Part shown: piece after piece, positions 26,535 to 36,012 of the stretch
How the letters are laid out: the number at the start of each line of letters is the position of its first letter
How positions within the stretch are numbered: position 1 is the first letter of the stretch
From: Methanomicrobiales archaeon
GTDB lineage: Archaea > Halobacteriota > Methanomicrobia > Methanomicrobiales > Methanospirillaceae
NCBI GenBank assembly: GCA_012729535.1
Contig: JAAYCY010000078.1
Location: 1 to 61,435, forward strand
Reading direction: 5' to 3'
Length of the DNA: 61,435 bases
Position numbers and translations under genes: made by a program
The notes under the pieces: model-generated
The model's input: the letters and a program-made list of their open reading frames with translations, nothing else
What the model was told of the DNA's origin: nothing
Database searches by the model: none

Positions 26535-28637
26535 ATGAAAGCGACCAAAGCTTGTGTTTGGGACTTGTATAACGGGGCGAAACAATATAAGGTTCCTCTT
26601 TTTCAACGCCCGTATGTCTGGTCACGTCAGCAATGGGAGCAGTTATGGTCGGATATTGGGGAACAATATACTCTTCGTGAAAGTTCGGGTCACTCTCATC
26701 CTGCCCGGTTTCTTGGATCTGTCGTAGTTGTCAGGGAGTATGAAAAAAACCTGGATAAGTATGTCATTATTGATGGACAACAGCGCATTACCACAATTAG
26801 TATAATTCTGGCAGTAATCCGTGCATTTGCCCGGGAAAAAGGGATGTCAGAGCTTTACGGCCAAATTTCCGGATTTTTAAAGAATGCTCCAAAAAGTGGT
26901 GAAGGTCAGTATGTGGTTATTCCTACCCGGATAGATAAAAAGGCACTCTTTCATATTTTTGATGAAGATTATGTCTTTGACCAGGACTCCAGAATAGTCG
27001 AATGTTTTGATTATTTCTGGTGGCAACTTGACCGTTCGTCTGATATTGACTTGAATATCCTCCAGCAGGTTATCACAGAAGACCTGTGTGTTGTATATAT
27101 TGAACTTGACGAGGGTGAAAATCCGAACCAGGTCTTTGAGGCACTCAATTACAGGGGAGTCCCCCTGGAAGAATCAGATTTAATCAGGAATTTCTTCTTT
27201 GCTCACCTGGAAAGTCAGGAAGTGGCAGAGATTCAGTATGATATTCTCTGGAAACCGATGGAAGAGAGGCTCATGAACGAGCAAAGCCTGATTTCGTCAT
27301 TTCTTCGGCATTACTGCATGAAGGAAGGGAGGTTTATCCGTAGTGGAGAAATATTTGAAAAGATCCACCGTCGTTTTCAGAATGCCTCGCCTGAAGTAAT
27401 CAATAACCTGCTTGAAGATATCAGCCGTGCATCGCAATTCTATCGGACAATCCTCTTTCCGGTCCCTGAAGAAGGAGACTCCCCATTAAGACGGGAAATT
27501 AAAAAGGCATTATTTAGGATTGGAAGGATCAGCAATAATGAGGCAGCTCCTTTTTTACTTCTTACCCTTGCTGCCTTGGAAAAAGAGGAAGATAAGAGTG
27601 GGCTTTCCGAGGAGCATATTCTGAATATTATTTCCTGCATTGAAAGTTATCTCATCCGGCGGAAGGTCTGTGCCAGGTCTGATGTAGTATATGAAGATGT
27701 CTTTGAAATATTATGCCGCGCAGCCAACGAAAGCTCAGGATTCCTTACCTCAGAAGAAACGAGTGCCCTGCTCTCATCATTACAGGCTCCGTTTGACATG
27801 CCTGATGATGATGAATTTACCGATCATCTCAAATACAGCGATCTTTATCAACCGGAATCACAAAATCTGCTTGCATTTGTGATCCTTGAACGGCTGGAGG
27901 ATTTTTTCTCTAGTCAACCCAGAGGGTCTGAACCTGTTGAAGCGTATGATCTGTTTGAAGGTGAATCTGAAACATGGATGATTGATCATATTATGCCAGA
28001 AAACCTTTCTGACTGGTGGAAAAACCACCTTGGTTCTGAATGGTCATCAGTTCACCCTGATAATCTCCATCGTCTTGGAAACCTGACTCTTACCCAGGAA
28101 AACCCCGCGATAAAAAACGCTGATTTTGAAACTAAAAAATCCTGGTATGGACTGGATAATCTGTTACTAAATGGCACGATGAGAAACATCCGGTTCTGGA
28201 GAAGGTACCAGATTGATCAGCGTTCAGGGGTTCTGGCTGCGTTTTGTGTGAAGATATGGGGTATGTGTGAATCCCCCATAGTAAAGCCGGTTGAGTTGTA
28301 CGAGAAACCTGAAGTATGCATGCGACAGGGTGAAATACCTAAGAAGTTAAGACCGGTTGTTCTTACTGTCGCAGGAACTGAATATCCGGTAAAATTCTGG
28401 TACCAGGTGCTTGAGACTACTATCAGGGTGATCTATGAAAAAGAACCGAAGAAATTTGATAGGATAATCCGGGAATATCCGGCGTATTTTTCTGATGATC
28501 CCAGCCGGTACAAATCATGTGTAGGATCATATTCCTTTAAATCCAGGTTCGGCAGATACCAGATCCGTGATATGTGTTTAAATTTTGTCCGTATTATAGG
28601 CTGGAGTGAAGAACTCTGGTGTCTATCATGTGAATAA
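26535..28637 (+). CDS. GmrSD-like DUF262/DUF1524 protein
   Basis: A 700-residue, probably antiviral, nuclease-type protein. The N-terminal DUF262 module shows FQRPYVWSRQQW and YVIIDGQQRITTI (nucleotide-binding DGQQR motif). The EALNYRGVPLEESDLIRNFF segment is also typical. The second module is DUF1524, an HNH-like nuclease, with MIDHIMPENLS and LGNLTLTQ. A further C-terminal domain of about 100 residues follows. The GmrSD family includes type IV restriction enzymes cutting modified DNA. It is a solitary gene with no methylase beside it. The start is taken at the ATG at 26535; a TTG at 26526 is also in frame. Confidence 0.85.
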   Translation: MKATKACVWDLYNGAKQYKVPLFQRPYVWSRQQWEQLWSDIGEQYTLRESSGHSHPARFLGSVVVVREYEKNLDKYVIIDGQQRITTISIILAVIRAFAREKGMSELYGQISGFLKNAPKSGEGQYVVIPTRIDKKALFHIFDEDYVFDQDSRIVECFDYFWWQLDRSSDIDLNILQQVITEDLCVVYIELDEGENPNQVFEALNYRGVPLEESDLIRNFFFAHLESQEVAEIQYDILWKPMEERLMNEQSLISSFLRHYCMKEGRFIRSGEIFEKIHRRFQNASPEVINNLLEDISRASQFYRTILFPVPEEGDSPLRREIKKALFRIGRISNNEAAPFLLLTLAALEKEEDKSGLSEEHILNIISCIESYLIRRKVCARSDVVYEDVFEILCRAANESSGFLTSEETSALLSSLQAPFDMPDDDEFTDHLKYSDLYQPESQNLLAFVILERLEDFFSSQPRGSEPVEAYDLFEGESETWMIDHIMPENLSDWWKNHLGSEWSSVHPDNLHRLGNLTLTQENPAIKNADFETKKSWYGLDNLLLNGTMRNIRFWRRYQIDQRSGVLAAFCVKIWGMCESPIVKPVELYEKPEVCMRQGEIPKKLRPVVLTVAGTEYPVKFWYQVLETTIRVIYEKEPKKFDRIIREYPAYFSDDPSRYKSCVGSYSFKSRFGRYQIRDMCLNFVRIIGWSEELWCLSCE

Positions 28638-28738
28638 TTCCCAAATTAATCGATATACAAGATTTTTTTTGAAACCTGATTTATGATTAAAAAGAAGATG
28701 GGAATGCATAACAACGGTATAAAATAAATACCTTTTTT

Positions 28739-30535
28739 ATGGTATCCGCTGAGGTTATCCTTTTCCGAAAGACTATCGGGTTGTCTATTCTAATAGGCAT
28801 AATCTCTGGGTTTGGTGCACTCCTTTTTTTTGAAGGAATAAAAATTGCAAACCAAATTATCATGGGTGATATTTGGGGCTATAACTATCCGGTGGATGGG
28901 ATGTCCGCAGAAATGATTGCATCATGGTCCCCTCCGACAAATATCTGGATGTTTCTGCCAATTATCTGTCTTGGTGCATTAGTGTCAGGATTTCTTGTGT
29001 ACCGGTTTGCTCCTGAAGCTGAAGGACATGGAACTGATGCAGCTATCGCCGCATTTCATACAACAGGCCGGATTAGAAGGCGAATACCTGTCATTAAAGC
29101 ACTTGCTTCGATTTGTACTATCGCAACCGGAGGCAGTGCCGGCAGGGAAGGGCCAACGGCTCAGATAGCAGCCGGATTTGGTTCCATTGCTGCTGACATT
29201 TTAAAGCTACCTGATAAAGAGCGAAGAATTGCGATTGCTGCCGGAATAGGGGCAGGAATTGGAACGATTTTTAAAGCTCCCCTTGGTGGAGCTATTCTGG
29301 CAGCAGAAATTCTCTACCTTCGTGATTTTGAATCTGATGCCATTGTTCCAGCGTTTCTGTCGTCTATCATTGGATATGGAATTTTTGGTTATTTTGAAGG
29401 GTATGAGCCTGTTTTTGCGAAAGGAGATCTATTCTGGTCTATTCCAGAAATTCCTCTTTTTATTCTTCTCGGGGTTGTCTGTGCTATCGTAGGTATTGGA
29501 TATCTGGAAATTTTTCAGCGTTCCAGAGACTTTTTTCGGAATATATGGATAAAACACCACTTTCCTATCTATTTAAAACCGGTAATGGGAGCTGTATGTA
29601 TTGGTGTTCTCGTCATAATTCTGGCAAGTTTTTCCCACGAGACTTTTCTTATTGCTCTTGGTAGTATTGGCTCTGGATATGGCTTTATTCAGCTCACAGT
29701 TTATAATATGCTCCCCTTTTCGGTGTTGTTGTTTATTCCTCTGGTACGGATACTAACTACATCATTGACTATCGGTTCCGGGGGAAGTGGAGGTGTGTTT
29801 GCCCCTGGTCTTACAATCGGAGCAACAACGGGGGGAGCATTTGGTATGATAATGCACATGTTTCTCCCCACTATTGTTCCTTTGAGTTCTGTACCCGTTT
29901 TTGCTATTTGTGGCATGATCTCTCTTTTTGGGGGGATTTCTCATTCCCCAATTGCCTGTCTAATCATGATTATCGAGATGGTGGGAGATTTTTCTCTTTT
30001 TGTACCTGCCATGGGAGCAGTTGCAGTAAGTGTGATATTAGTTGGGAATCGGACGATATATGGATCTCAAATTGCAAATAAAACATTATCTGGAGCACAT
30101 CGGGGGGAATATGACTCTTATCTGCTTCAGGTGATCCCTGCAAAAGATGCAATGACTCCTGTGGAACGGATTTTATCTATAAGACCGGATGATCCGTGTA
30201 GAAAAATACTCGACCTAGTTGAAAAGTCTACCCATTATGGGTATCCTGTTATTACATCAGATAATATTCTTGTCGGGTTTGTAACGTTAAAAGATTCGAG
30301 AGGATGCTGGGACGATAGAAAAATAAGTTCAGTTATGGTAACGGATTTGGTCACTGCCAGCCCCGATGCAGATCTCGAATCAATTCTAAAAGACATGATT
30401 GCTATGGATATCGGACATATCCCAATTGTAGAAATGCATGACAATGGCCCATACATGATAGGCCTTATTACAAGACGGGATATTACTCATGCATATGTAA
30501 CAAAAGCACAGCAGCAGTGCAAACTCCCCATGTGA
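28739..30535 (+). CDS. ClC-family chloride channel/transporter with CBS pair
   Basis: A 598-residue membrane protein. Selectivity-filter motifs: GGSAGREGPTAQIAAGFG (about residues 133-150, with the gating glutamate of GREGP, which suggests an H+/Cl- antiporter) and SGGSGGVFAPGLTIGAT (about 347-363). The C-terminal 140 residues form two CBS domains (AKDAMTPVERIL... and DIGHIPIVE...), which commonly bind adenine nucleotides and regulate transport. It is a single gene, with a TATAAAAT element about 20 bases upstream of the ATG. Confidence 0.93.
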   Translation: MVSAEVILFRKTIGLSILIGIISGFGALLFFEGIKIANQIIMGDIWGYNYPVDGMSAEMIASWSPPTNIWMFLPIICLGALVSGFLVYRFAPEAEGHGTDAAIAAFHTTGRIRRRIPVIKALASICTIATGGSAGREGPTAQIAAGFGSIAADILKLPDKERRIAIAAGIGAGIGTIFKAPLGGAILAAEILYLRDFESDAIVPAFLSSIIGYGIFGYFEGYEPVFAKGDLFWSIPEIPLFILLGVVCAIVGIGYLEIFQRSRDFFRNIWIKHHFPIYLKPVMGAVCIGVLVIILASFSHETFLIALGSIGSGYGFIQLTVYNMLPFSVLLFIPLVRILTTSLTIGSGGSGGVFAPGLTIGATTGGAFGMIMHMFLPTIVPLSSVPVFAICGMISLFGGISHSPIACLIMIIEMVGDFSLFVPAMGAVAVSVILVGNRTIYGSQIANKTLSGAHRGEYDSYLLQVIPAKDAMTPVERILSIRPDDPCRKILDLVEKSTHYGYPVITSDNILVGFVTLKDSRGCWDDRKISSVMVTDLVTASPDADLESILKDMIAMDIGHIPIVEMHDNGPYMIGLITRRDITHAYVTKAQQQCKLPM

Positions 30536-30679
30536 CAGCCATTCTCTACCCTTTCCCCTTTTTTAATTGGTTTCTATATTTTCTGTGTGTATCCCCAGAA
30601 AATGAAAACAAGACACAGAGATAAAGGAAAAAGATTCGGGTACCAAAATAGACAAAACTTATACCTGTTGGTGCACTAT

Positions 30680-30708
30680 CTTTGTTGACGAAATTTTCGC
30701 CAACAAAG
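30680..30708 (+). promoter_or_regulatory. 29-bp near-perfect palindrome before the coenzyme B operon
   Basis: CTTTGTTGACGAAA and TTTTCGCCAACAAAG mirror each other with one mismatch inside the arms. A TATA-like CTTATACC lies about 25 bases upstream, so the palindrome covers the likely transcription start, 31 bases before the first gene. It could be an operator or an RNA hairpin. Confidence 0.55.
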
Positions 30709-30739
30709 ATCCAGGTCTTGAAAATTTCTGGAGCCCGGA

Positions 30740-31630
30740 ATGTCTGGTATATCAGAGCCATATATTATCCATTATCCGTGGATTTGCGCACTTAGTGACT
30801 CTACAGGGAGCCGTGTTGAGCTTATTGAAAGTTTTGACTGTATCGGAGGTGCCATGTGGGTGAAAAAGCACTATGTTAAGTCGCCTCTTGTAACTGAAGT
30901 CAGGACAGTTGGATCCATGAACCGCTTCCTTCTTTGCACCGGAGAGGTTGATCTTGCCCTAGAAGGATCAAAATTTCCTGCTGGTATCTCAAAGGTCAGT
31001 ATCATGGGAGATGAGATAGCTATTTCCTACATTGGTATGGGTGGGGGCGGGGTTGGTGCCACCATCTGCCGGGCCAGTGCCAAGGGAGTTATCAGGTCCA
31101 TATGTGAAGAGTCAGGTGGTGGAAGAGTGGCCGGATCAACTATTGTTCTTCCACGAATGAGCCGTGTGCTCATCGGAGTTGATGATACCGATACACCAGA
31201 AAAAGGAGCTACCTGGACCCTGGTCCACAATATTGCTAAGGCAGTTGCTGATGAAAAGAGCAGGTACCTCTCTCACACTATTGTTCAGCTCTTTCCAGTC
31301 CCATTCAGGACAAAAAACTGTGTGGGGGTTGTAGCTGAATTTGCAAGCCGTGACCCTGACGGGTTAATTGAGCGTTTTTCAGAGTTACTAGAGAAATACT
31401 CCCTTTCTCCGGAGACCGGGATGGCAGTTTTCACTGGATTTTCTCCTGATCGTCTCCTTGAGTTCGGGTGGCAGACAAAAAAAGGGCAGGTAAATCCGGA
31501 TGATGCCAGGGCTCTTGCCGGTGATGATCTTAAAATTTTAATAAATGGGAGGGGAATTACCGGTGCAATTGCTGCAATTCCCTTTTACACGAGGTACGAA
31601 GAAGGACTTGAATTATGTGGACAGACCTGA
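30740..31630 (+). CDS. Methanogenesis marker protein 11 (TiaS-related)
   Basis: A 296-residue protein of the methanogen-specific marker 11 family. The centre carries GVDDTDTPEKGATW (about residues 146-159), the nucleotide-binding motif shared with TiaS, the archaeal enzyme that adds agmatine to tRNA-Ile. The N-terminal 140 residues include a glycine-rich GMGGGGVGATIC. The exact role is unknown. It heads the eight-gene operon and overlaps the radical SAM gene by 16 bases. GGAG lies eight bases before the ATG. Being beside aks genes suggests a role in coenzyme synthesis or modification. Confidence 0.85.
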   Translation: MSGISEPYIIHYPWICALSDSTGSRVELIESFDCIGGAMWVKKHYVKSPLVTEVRTVGSMNRFLLCTGEVDLALEGSKFPAGISKVSIMGDEIAISYIGMGGGGVGATICRASAKGVIRSICEESGGGRVAGSTIVLPRMSRVLIGVDDTDTPEKGATWTLVHNIAKAVADEKSRYLSHTIVQLFPVPFRTKNCVGVVAEFASRDPDGLIERFSELLEKYSLSPETGMAVFTGFSPDRLLEFGWQTKKGQVNPDDARALAGDDLKILINGRGITGAIAAIPFYTRYEEGLELCGQT

Positions 31631-32580
31631 AGGCCCGGCTTCTTTCTGCCGGGAAGGTAAAGCTCACAGGCGTCAGGGCAGACCCATATATCGCCAGATC
31701 CACTGCCGGACCAGGAGCAGGGGGTACTGGCTCAGTTTTTTTTTCGATAAACGGGCGAAGAGTCCGCCTCTCCCTCTCTAATACTGCTGATATTGAGCTT
31801 GTTCACCTGGGAGAGGGCAATGCTCTCCTCCTGTTTGATGGCATGGAGTATTCAGGCATCCTGGAAAAACCTGCATTTCACTGCCCACGCCAGGCCTATA
31901 TTACCATTACGGGATCCTGCATTTTTCAATGCCGGTATTGTAATGTATGGAAAAACCCGCAGAAACGAAAGAGCATTCAGGAGATAGAAGAGATGGTTGA
32001 ATCAGTTCTTCCTGATATTGATGCTATCTCCCTGACCTCTGGCGTACTACACAGCGTACTGGAAGAAGAAACCTATACTCTTGAAGTTGTCAGACGATTA
32101 TCCCGGTTCGATCTTCCGATTGGAGTATCAATATACCCTCTTTCTGATACATCAGGACGGCTTAAAGATGCCGGGGCAACAGAGGTAAAATATAATCTGG
32201 AAACGGCAACCGAAGCACTTTTTTCGATCATGTGCCCGGGACTATGCAGGGATGATGCTCTGAATGCCCTCCGGGCTGCAGTTCCGGTTTTCGGTAAAGA
32301 CCATGTCTTTTCAAATATTATTCTTGGCCTGGGCGAAACAGACGAGGAGATGGAACTCTGTATCGAAAATCTCTGTAAAGATGGGATAATTCCCGTAATC
32401 CGGCCATTAACCCCGGGAGGAGAACTTGCTTCCAATAGTTCTCCTTCTCCAAAGCGAATTGTTCAGACTGCCCGGGTGCATGAAGAAAAACTTCGTAAAT
32501 ATGGTCTTAATCCGAAAAATTCCCTGACGATGTGTCCGTCGTGTACCGGGTGTGATCTCATTCCGGGGAGGGATACCTAG
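31615..32580 (+). CDS. Radical SAM protein of the coenzyme B operon
   Basis: A 321-residue radical SAM enzyme. The cluster motif is C102, C106 and C109 in CIFQCRYC, within a typical TIM-barrel domain (about 95-285). A second cysteine-rich site, CPSCTGC, lies near the C-terminus and could bind an auxiliary cluster or zinc. The N-terminal 90 residues are an extra domain. The stop codon is followed at once by the ATG of the TPP enzyme gene. The substrate is unknown. Context suggests coenzyme or protein modification in methanogenesis. Confidence 0.82.
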   Translation: MWTDLKARLLSAGKVKLTGVRADPYIARSTAGPGAGGTGSVFFSINGRRVRLSLSNTADIELVHLGEGNALLLFDGMEYSGILEKPAFHCPRQAYITITGSCIFQCRYCNVWKNPQKRKSIQEIEEMVESVLPDIDAISLTSGVLHSVLEEETYTLEVVRRLSRFDLPIGVSIYPLSDTSGRLKDAGATEVKYNLETATEALFSIMCPGLCRDDALNALRAAVPVFGKDHVFSNIILGLGETDEEMELCIENLCKDGIIPVIRPLTPGGELASNSSPSPKRIVQTARVHEEKLRKYGLNPKNSLTMCPSCTGCDLIPGRDT

Positions 32581-33663
32581 ATGTCAGGGTTTGGTGAGGC
32601 AATTTCCTCATATGCGGATACGGTCTATGCAGTGCCAGGATACCCGGTCAATTCCCTCATTGAGGATACGGGAGCTGAACTATGTATCAATGAGAAAGTG
32701 GCACTTGAATACGCCATTGGAGATTCTCTTTCCGGAAAAAGATCCTGTGTCATCGTTAAACATGTCGGGATGAATGTCCTTTCAGATACACTGGCCCATG
32801 TTACCGCGCAGGGACTAAAATCCGGCGTAATCATCGTTTCAGGTGATGATCCGACAGCATTTGGTACACAAACCGTTCAGGACAGCAGGTTATATGGATC
32901 GATAGCGGTCTGTCCGGTGCTTGACATGGGAAGTATTGACCCGGTAGGTGATGCATTCAGGGCTTCAGAGACATTTTCCCGGGTAGCACTGCTGAGGTTT
33001 ATTCCGGAGGATCTGAAGAAAACCTGGAATGGTTCGTTCAGAGATGAAAAAAAACCAGGTTCCCTCGCTGATCCTGACCTGACTATGTATGGGCGGGCGG
33101 TCCGTGCATATGATTCTGTTCCTGCAATGAAGCAGGCCGGTTATCTGCCCTTCCCGGTATCTCCCCTGATCCGGGGGGATTATCATGAAAAGCGTTCAGA
33201 TCGGGGGTACTCCCGTTCCTTTTGCCCAGGTTGTCCGTTCAGGTCAGTCTTTGATCTCCTGCAGGAGAAAGGAATCTTGGTTATTAGTGACACAGGGTGC
33301 AGTCTTCTGTCAATGATCCCTCCCTATACCTGTGGTATTGCCAATTACGGAATGGGATCTTCAGTTGGTGTGGCTGCAATGTCAACCGGGACAGCCCTGA
33401 CCGGTGATTACGCCCTTCTGCACTCAGGGTTATCAGCCCTGATTGACCTGCATTCAAAGGGAAGGTCTCTTCTTTGTATCGTACTCCAGAACTGGTGTAT
33501 GGGCACGACAGGGCGACAACCGGTTCCGGATATCATGGATTATATCGGATTTTTAGATCCGGTGATTTGTGATGCAGGTGAATATGAAAGAATTTCAAAG
33601 TTACTTGTTCCTGTAACCTCACTTACGGTGCTGGTGATCCAGGGAGCATGTCCGGTGGAGTGA
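32581..33663 (+). CDS. IorA-like TPP enzyme lacking the ferredoxin domain
   Basis: A 360-residue thiamine-diphosphate enzyme. The N-terminal PYR-type domain has VPGYPVNSLIE and the catalytic glutamate E38 in NEKVALEYA, followed by VKHVGMNVLSDTL, close to indolepyruvate:ferredoxin oxidoreductase alpha. The C-terminal PP domain has FCPGCPFRSV, GMGSSVGVAAM, GD at 275-276 and N304 for TPP-Mg binding. Full IorA is about 600 residues with two C-terminal [4Fe-4S] clusters; these are absent, and no iorB gene is present. It is therefore probably a non-oxidative 2-oxoacid decarboxylase. Set between a radical SAM gene and aksA, it is a candidate 2-oxosuberate decarboxylase of coenzyme B synthesis (inference). 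Confidence 0.78.
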   Translation: MSGFGEAISSYADTVYAVPGYPVNSLIEDTGAELCINEKVALEYAIGDSLSGKRSCVIVKHVGMNVLSDTLAHVTAQGLKSGVIIVSGDDPTAFGTQTVQDSRLYGSIAVCPVLDMGSIDPVGDAFRASETFSRVALLRFIPEDLKKTWNGSFRDEKKPGSLADPDLTMYGRAVRAYDSVPAMKQAGYLPFPVSPLIRGDYHEKRSDRGYSRSFCPGCPFRSVFDLLQEKGILVISDTGCSLLSMIPPYTCGIANYGMGSSVGVAAMSTGTALTGDYALLHSGLSALIDLHSKGRSLLCIVLQNWCMGTTGRQPVPDIMDYIGFLDPVICDAGEYERISKLLVPVTSLTVLVIQGACPVE

Positions 33664-33668
33664 TGCGT

Positions 33669-34850
33669 ATGAAACCATGGAATGTTGAGATATGTGATGT
33701 AACCCTTCGGGACGGAGAACAAACTCCGGGTGTTTCCTTCACACCCGAAGAAAAAATAGATATTGCGACCCGTCTCGATGCTGTCGGTGTTGAAGTGATC
33801 GAGGCAGGTTTTCCGATTGTATCTGTTCATGAAAAGGACATGATACGGAATATCTCCCGGCTTGGCCTTGACGCAAAAATATGCGGTCTGACCCGGGCCT
33901 GTCGGGAAGATGTTGATGCTGCTCTGGATGCAGAAGTGGACATGATAGGGCTTTTTATCGCCCCATCAGATATGCACCTGAAATATAAGCATAAAAAACC
34001 ACGTGAAGTGGTTGTTGCCAATGCACTAGAACAACTGGACTACGCGGTTGATCATGGTCTTATTGTAAGGTTTGGAGCTGAAGATGCTTCAAGAACCAGT
34101 AATGACGTTCTGGTTGACATTTATACGAGAGCAGGAGAGCATAAAGCCAGTTATGTAACATATGCTGATACCACCGGATGCCTGACTCCTCTTGAAGTTG
34201 CAGACATCATGAAGGATATTATCCCGAGAACACCAGTTCCCGTTGCTATTCATGCACATAACGATCTTGGATGTGCAACAGCGAATACTATCATAGCAGC
34301 AGAACTCGGTGCTTTTCAGCTCCATACCACAATCAACGGTCTGGGTGAACGGGCAGGTAATGCCCGACTCGAAGAAGTCCTGGTATCCCTGGCTTTGAAG
34401 GGAGGAATAACACGGTATGACCTCAGGGAGATACCTGCACTTTCTGAGCATGTTCAGGAATATACCGGTATTCACATGCCGATAACGAAGCCCGTTGTCG
34501 GGGCTAATGCTTTTGCCCACGAAAGCGGGATTCACATCGCCGCAATCCTGGAAAATCCTGAAACCTATGAGTTCATACCACCTGAACTTCTCGGTCTTGA
34601 ACGACGGTTTATCCTGGGTAAACATACGGGAAAGCGTGCCCTCATTCATATTCTGAACACGTTCGGGTATCACATTTCAGATGAGCAGGTAATACAGGTA
34701 CTTGAGATGATTAAAGAGAGGAGCGAAGACAAATGCATCATCAACCAGCAAATCTTGAAGGAAATAATCTGCCGGGTAACCGGGGAGGATGTTATAAATG
34801 GTAACATTATCGGAGAAAATTCTGGGTGCCCCGGCCGGAACGTATATTGA
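33669..34850 (+). CDS. aksA: Homocitrate synthase family (AksA-like)
   Basis: A claisen-condensing enzyme of the isopropylmalate/homocitrate synthase family, about 393 residues. Signatures: DVTLRDGEQTPGVSF at the N-terminus and HAHNDLGCATANT in the middle. It has no long regulatory LeuA C-terminus. In coenzyme B synthesis it joins acetyl-CoA to 2-oxoglutarate and its longer homologues. GGTGGAG lies eight bases before the ATG at 33669; an ATG at 33663 overlaps the preceding stop. The 3' end overlaps aksD by 53 bases. LeuA or citramalate synthase are alternatives, made less likely by the neighbours. Confidence 0.8.
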   Translation: MKPWNVEICDVTLRDGEQTPGVSFTPEEKIDIATRLDAVGVEVIEAGFPIVSVHEKDMIRNISRLGLDAKICGLTRACREDVDAALDAEVDMIGLFIAPSDMHLKYKHKKPREVVVANALEQLDYAVDHGLIVRFGAEDASRTSNDVLVDIYTRAGEHKASYVTYADTTGCLTPLEVADIMKDIIPRTPVPVAIHAHNDLGCATANTIIAAELGAFQLHTTINGLGERAGNARLEEVLVSLALKGGITRYDLREIPALSEHVQEYTGIHMPITKPVVGANAFAHESGIHIAAILENPETYEFIPPELLGLERRFILGKHTGKRALIHILNTFGYHISDEQVIQVLEMIKERSEDKCIINQQILKEIICRVTGEDVINGNIIGENSGCPGRNVY

Positions 34851-36012
34851 CAGGCAGGTAGACCGTGCCTTCTGTCATGACGGGACCGGAATACAGGCAA
34901 AAGTAGTATATGACCGGATGGGATCTCCTGCCCTGGCAGATCCAGCATCCATTTATGTCATTTATGATCATATCACCCCGGCAAACAATTCACAGACTGC
35001 AGAACTACAGGCAGAACTACGTACCTTTGCCCGGAAAAATAAGGTGAATTTCATGGAAATCGGGTCAGGGATTTGCCATCAGGTCATGGCAGAAGGACTT
35101 GTGGAACCTGGCGAAGTGGTTATCGGGGCAGATTCCCACTCATGTACACTCGGGGCACTTGGGGCATTTGCTACTGGTGTAGGAGCGAGTGATATGGCAG
35201 GTATCTGGGTGTCCGGAGAGACCTGGCTCAGGGTTCCTGATTCGGTTGGTATATTCCTGCAGGGAAGTCTTCAGGCTGGTGTTGAATGGAAAGACCTTGC
35301 CTTGTCCTATGTTTCTTTGCTTGGAATGGATGGCGCAACCTATGCTGCCCTTGAATTCACTGGTGACGCGGTTTTGTCTGTCCCGATGGAAGGGAGGCTG
35401 ACCCTCTGTAATATGGCGGTTGAAGCGGGGGCAAAGACCGGACTTTTTTATGCTGACAAGGAGACTGCTCGATACCTCGCCAGGTATCATGTTCCCGTAG
35501 AAATTCAGGTTCCTGATAATCCGGCATATTTCCGGGAGTGTGACATTGACCTTGACGCTCTTGAACCAGTGTGTGCGGTCCCTCACCGAGTTGATACCAT
35601 CCAGCCTGTTTCTCAATTACATGGAACGAGTATAGACCAGGTATTCATCGGAACCTGTACTAACGGACGGTATGAAGACCTGAAACATGCAGCTGATATC
35701 CTGAAAGGAAAGAAAGTTGCAGTCAGGACAATCGTGGTTCCGGCGTCAGTTTCTGATTACCTGAAAGCAGTAACAAACGGAGTGGCAGCGGATTTGATAA
35801 ATGCCGGATGTGTAATCGGGCCTCCTGGATGCGGACCCTGCCTTGGTGCCCACATGGGAGTTCTTGGAGAAGGTGAAGTCGGCCTTTCAACTGCAAACCG
35901 GAACTTTAAAAACCGGATGGGAGTTGGTGCCTCGTATTATCTTTGTTCTCCATCCACTGCTGCGGCTAGTGCTCTCACAGGGGAGATATCAGATCCCCGG
36001 GAGGTAGTATGA
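34798..36012 (+). CDS. aksD: Homoaconitase large subunit (AksD-like)
   Basis: A 404-residue aconitase-family large subunit holding a [4Fe-4S] cluster. Seen: VTLSEKILGAPAG near the start, ADSHSCTLGALGAFATGVG, CTNGRYEDL, and PPGCGPCLGAHMGVLGEGE with the cluster cysteines. It works with the small subunit to isomerise homocitrate-type acids. Length fits AksD/LeuC of archaea. It overlaps aksE by four bases (ATGA). Confidence 0.83.
   Translation: MVTLSEKILGAPAGTYIDRQVDRAFCHDGTGIQAKVVYDRMGSPALADPASIYVIYDHITPANNSQTAELQAELRTFARKNKVNFMEIGSGICHQVMAEGLVEPGEVVIGADSHSCTLGALGAFATGVGASDMAGIWVSGETWLRVPDSVGIFLQGSLQAGVEWKDLALSYVSLLGMDGATYAALEFTGDAVLSVPMEGRLTLCNMAVEAGAKTGLFYADKETARYLARYHVPVEIQVPDNPAYFRECDIDLDALEPVCAVPHRVDTIQPVSQLHGTSIDQVFIGTCTNGRYEDLKHAADILKGKKVAVRTIVVPASVSDYLKAVTNGVAADLINAGCVIGPPGCGPCLGAHMGVLGEGEVGLSTANRNFKNRMGVGASYYLCSPSTAAASALTGEISDPREVV

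Noticed and set aside
30546..30761. 71-codon minus-strand gene
   Set aside because: It overlaps the start and operator of the marker protein 11 gene and has no recognisable motif.
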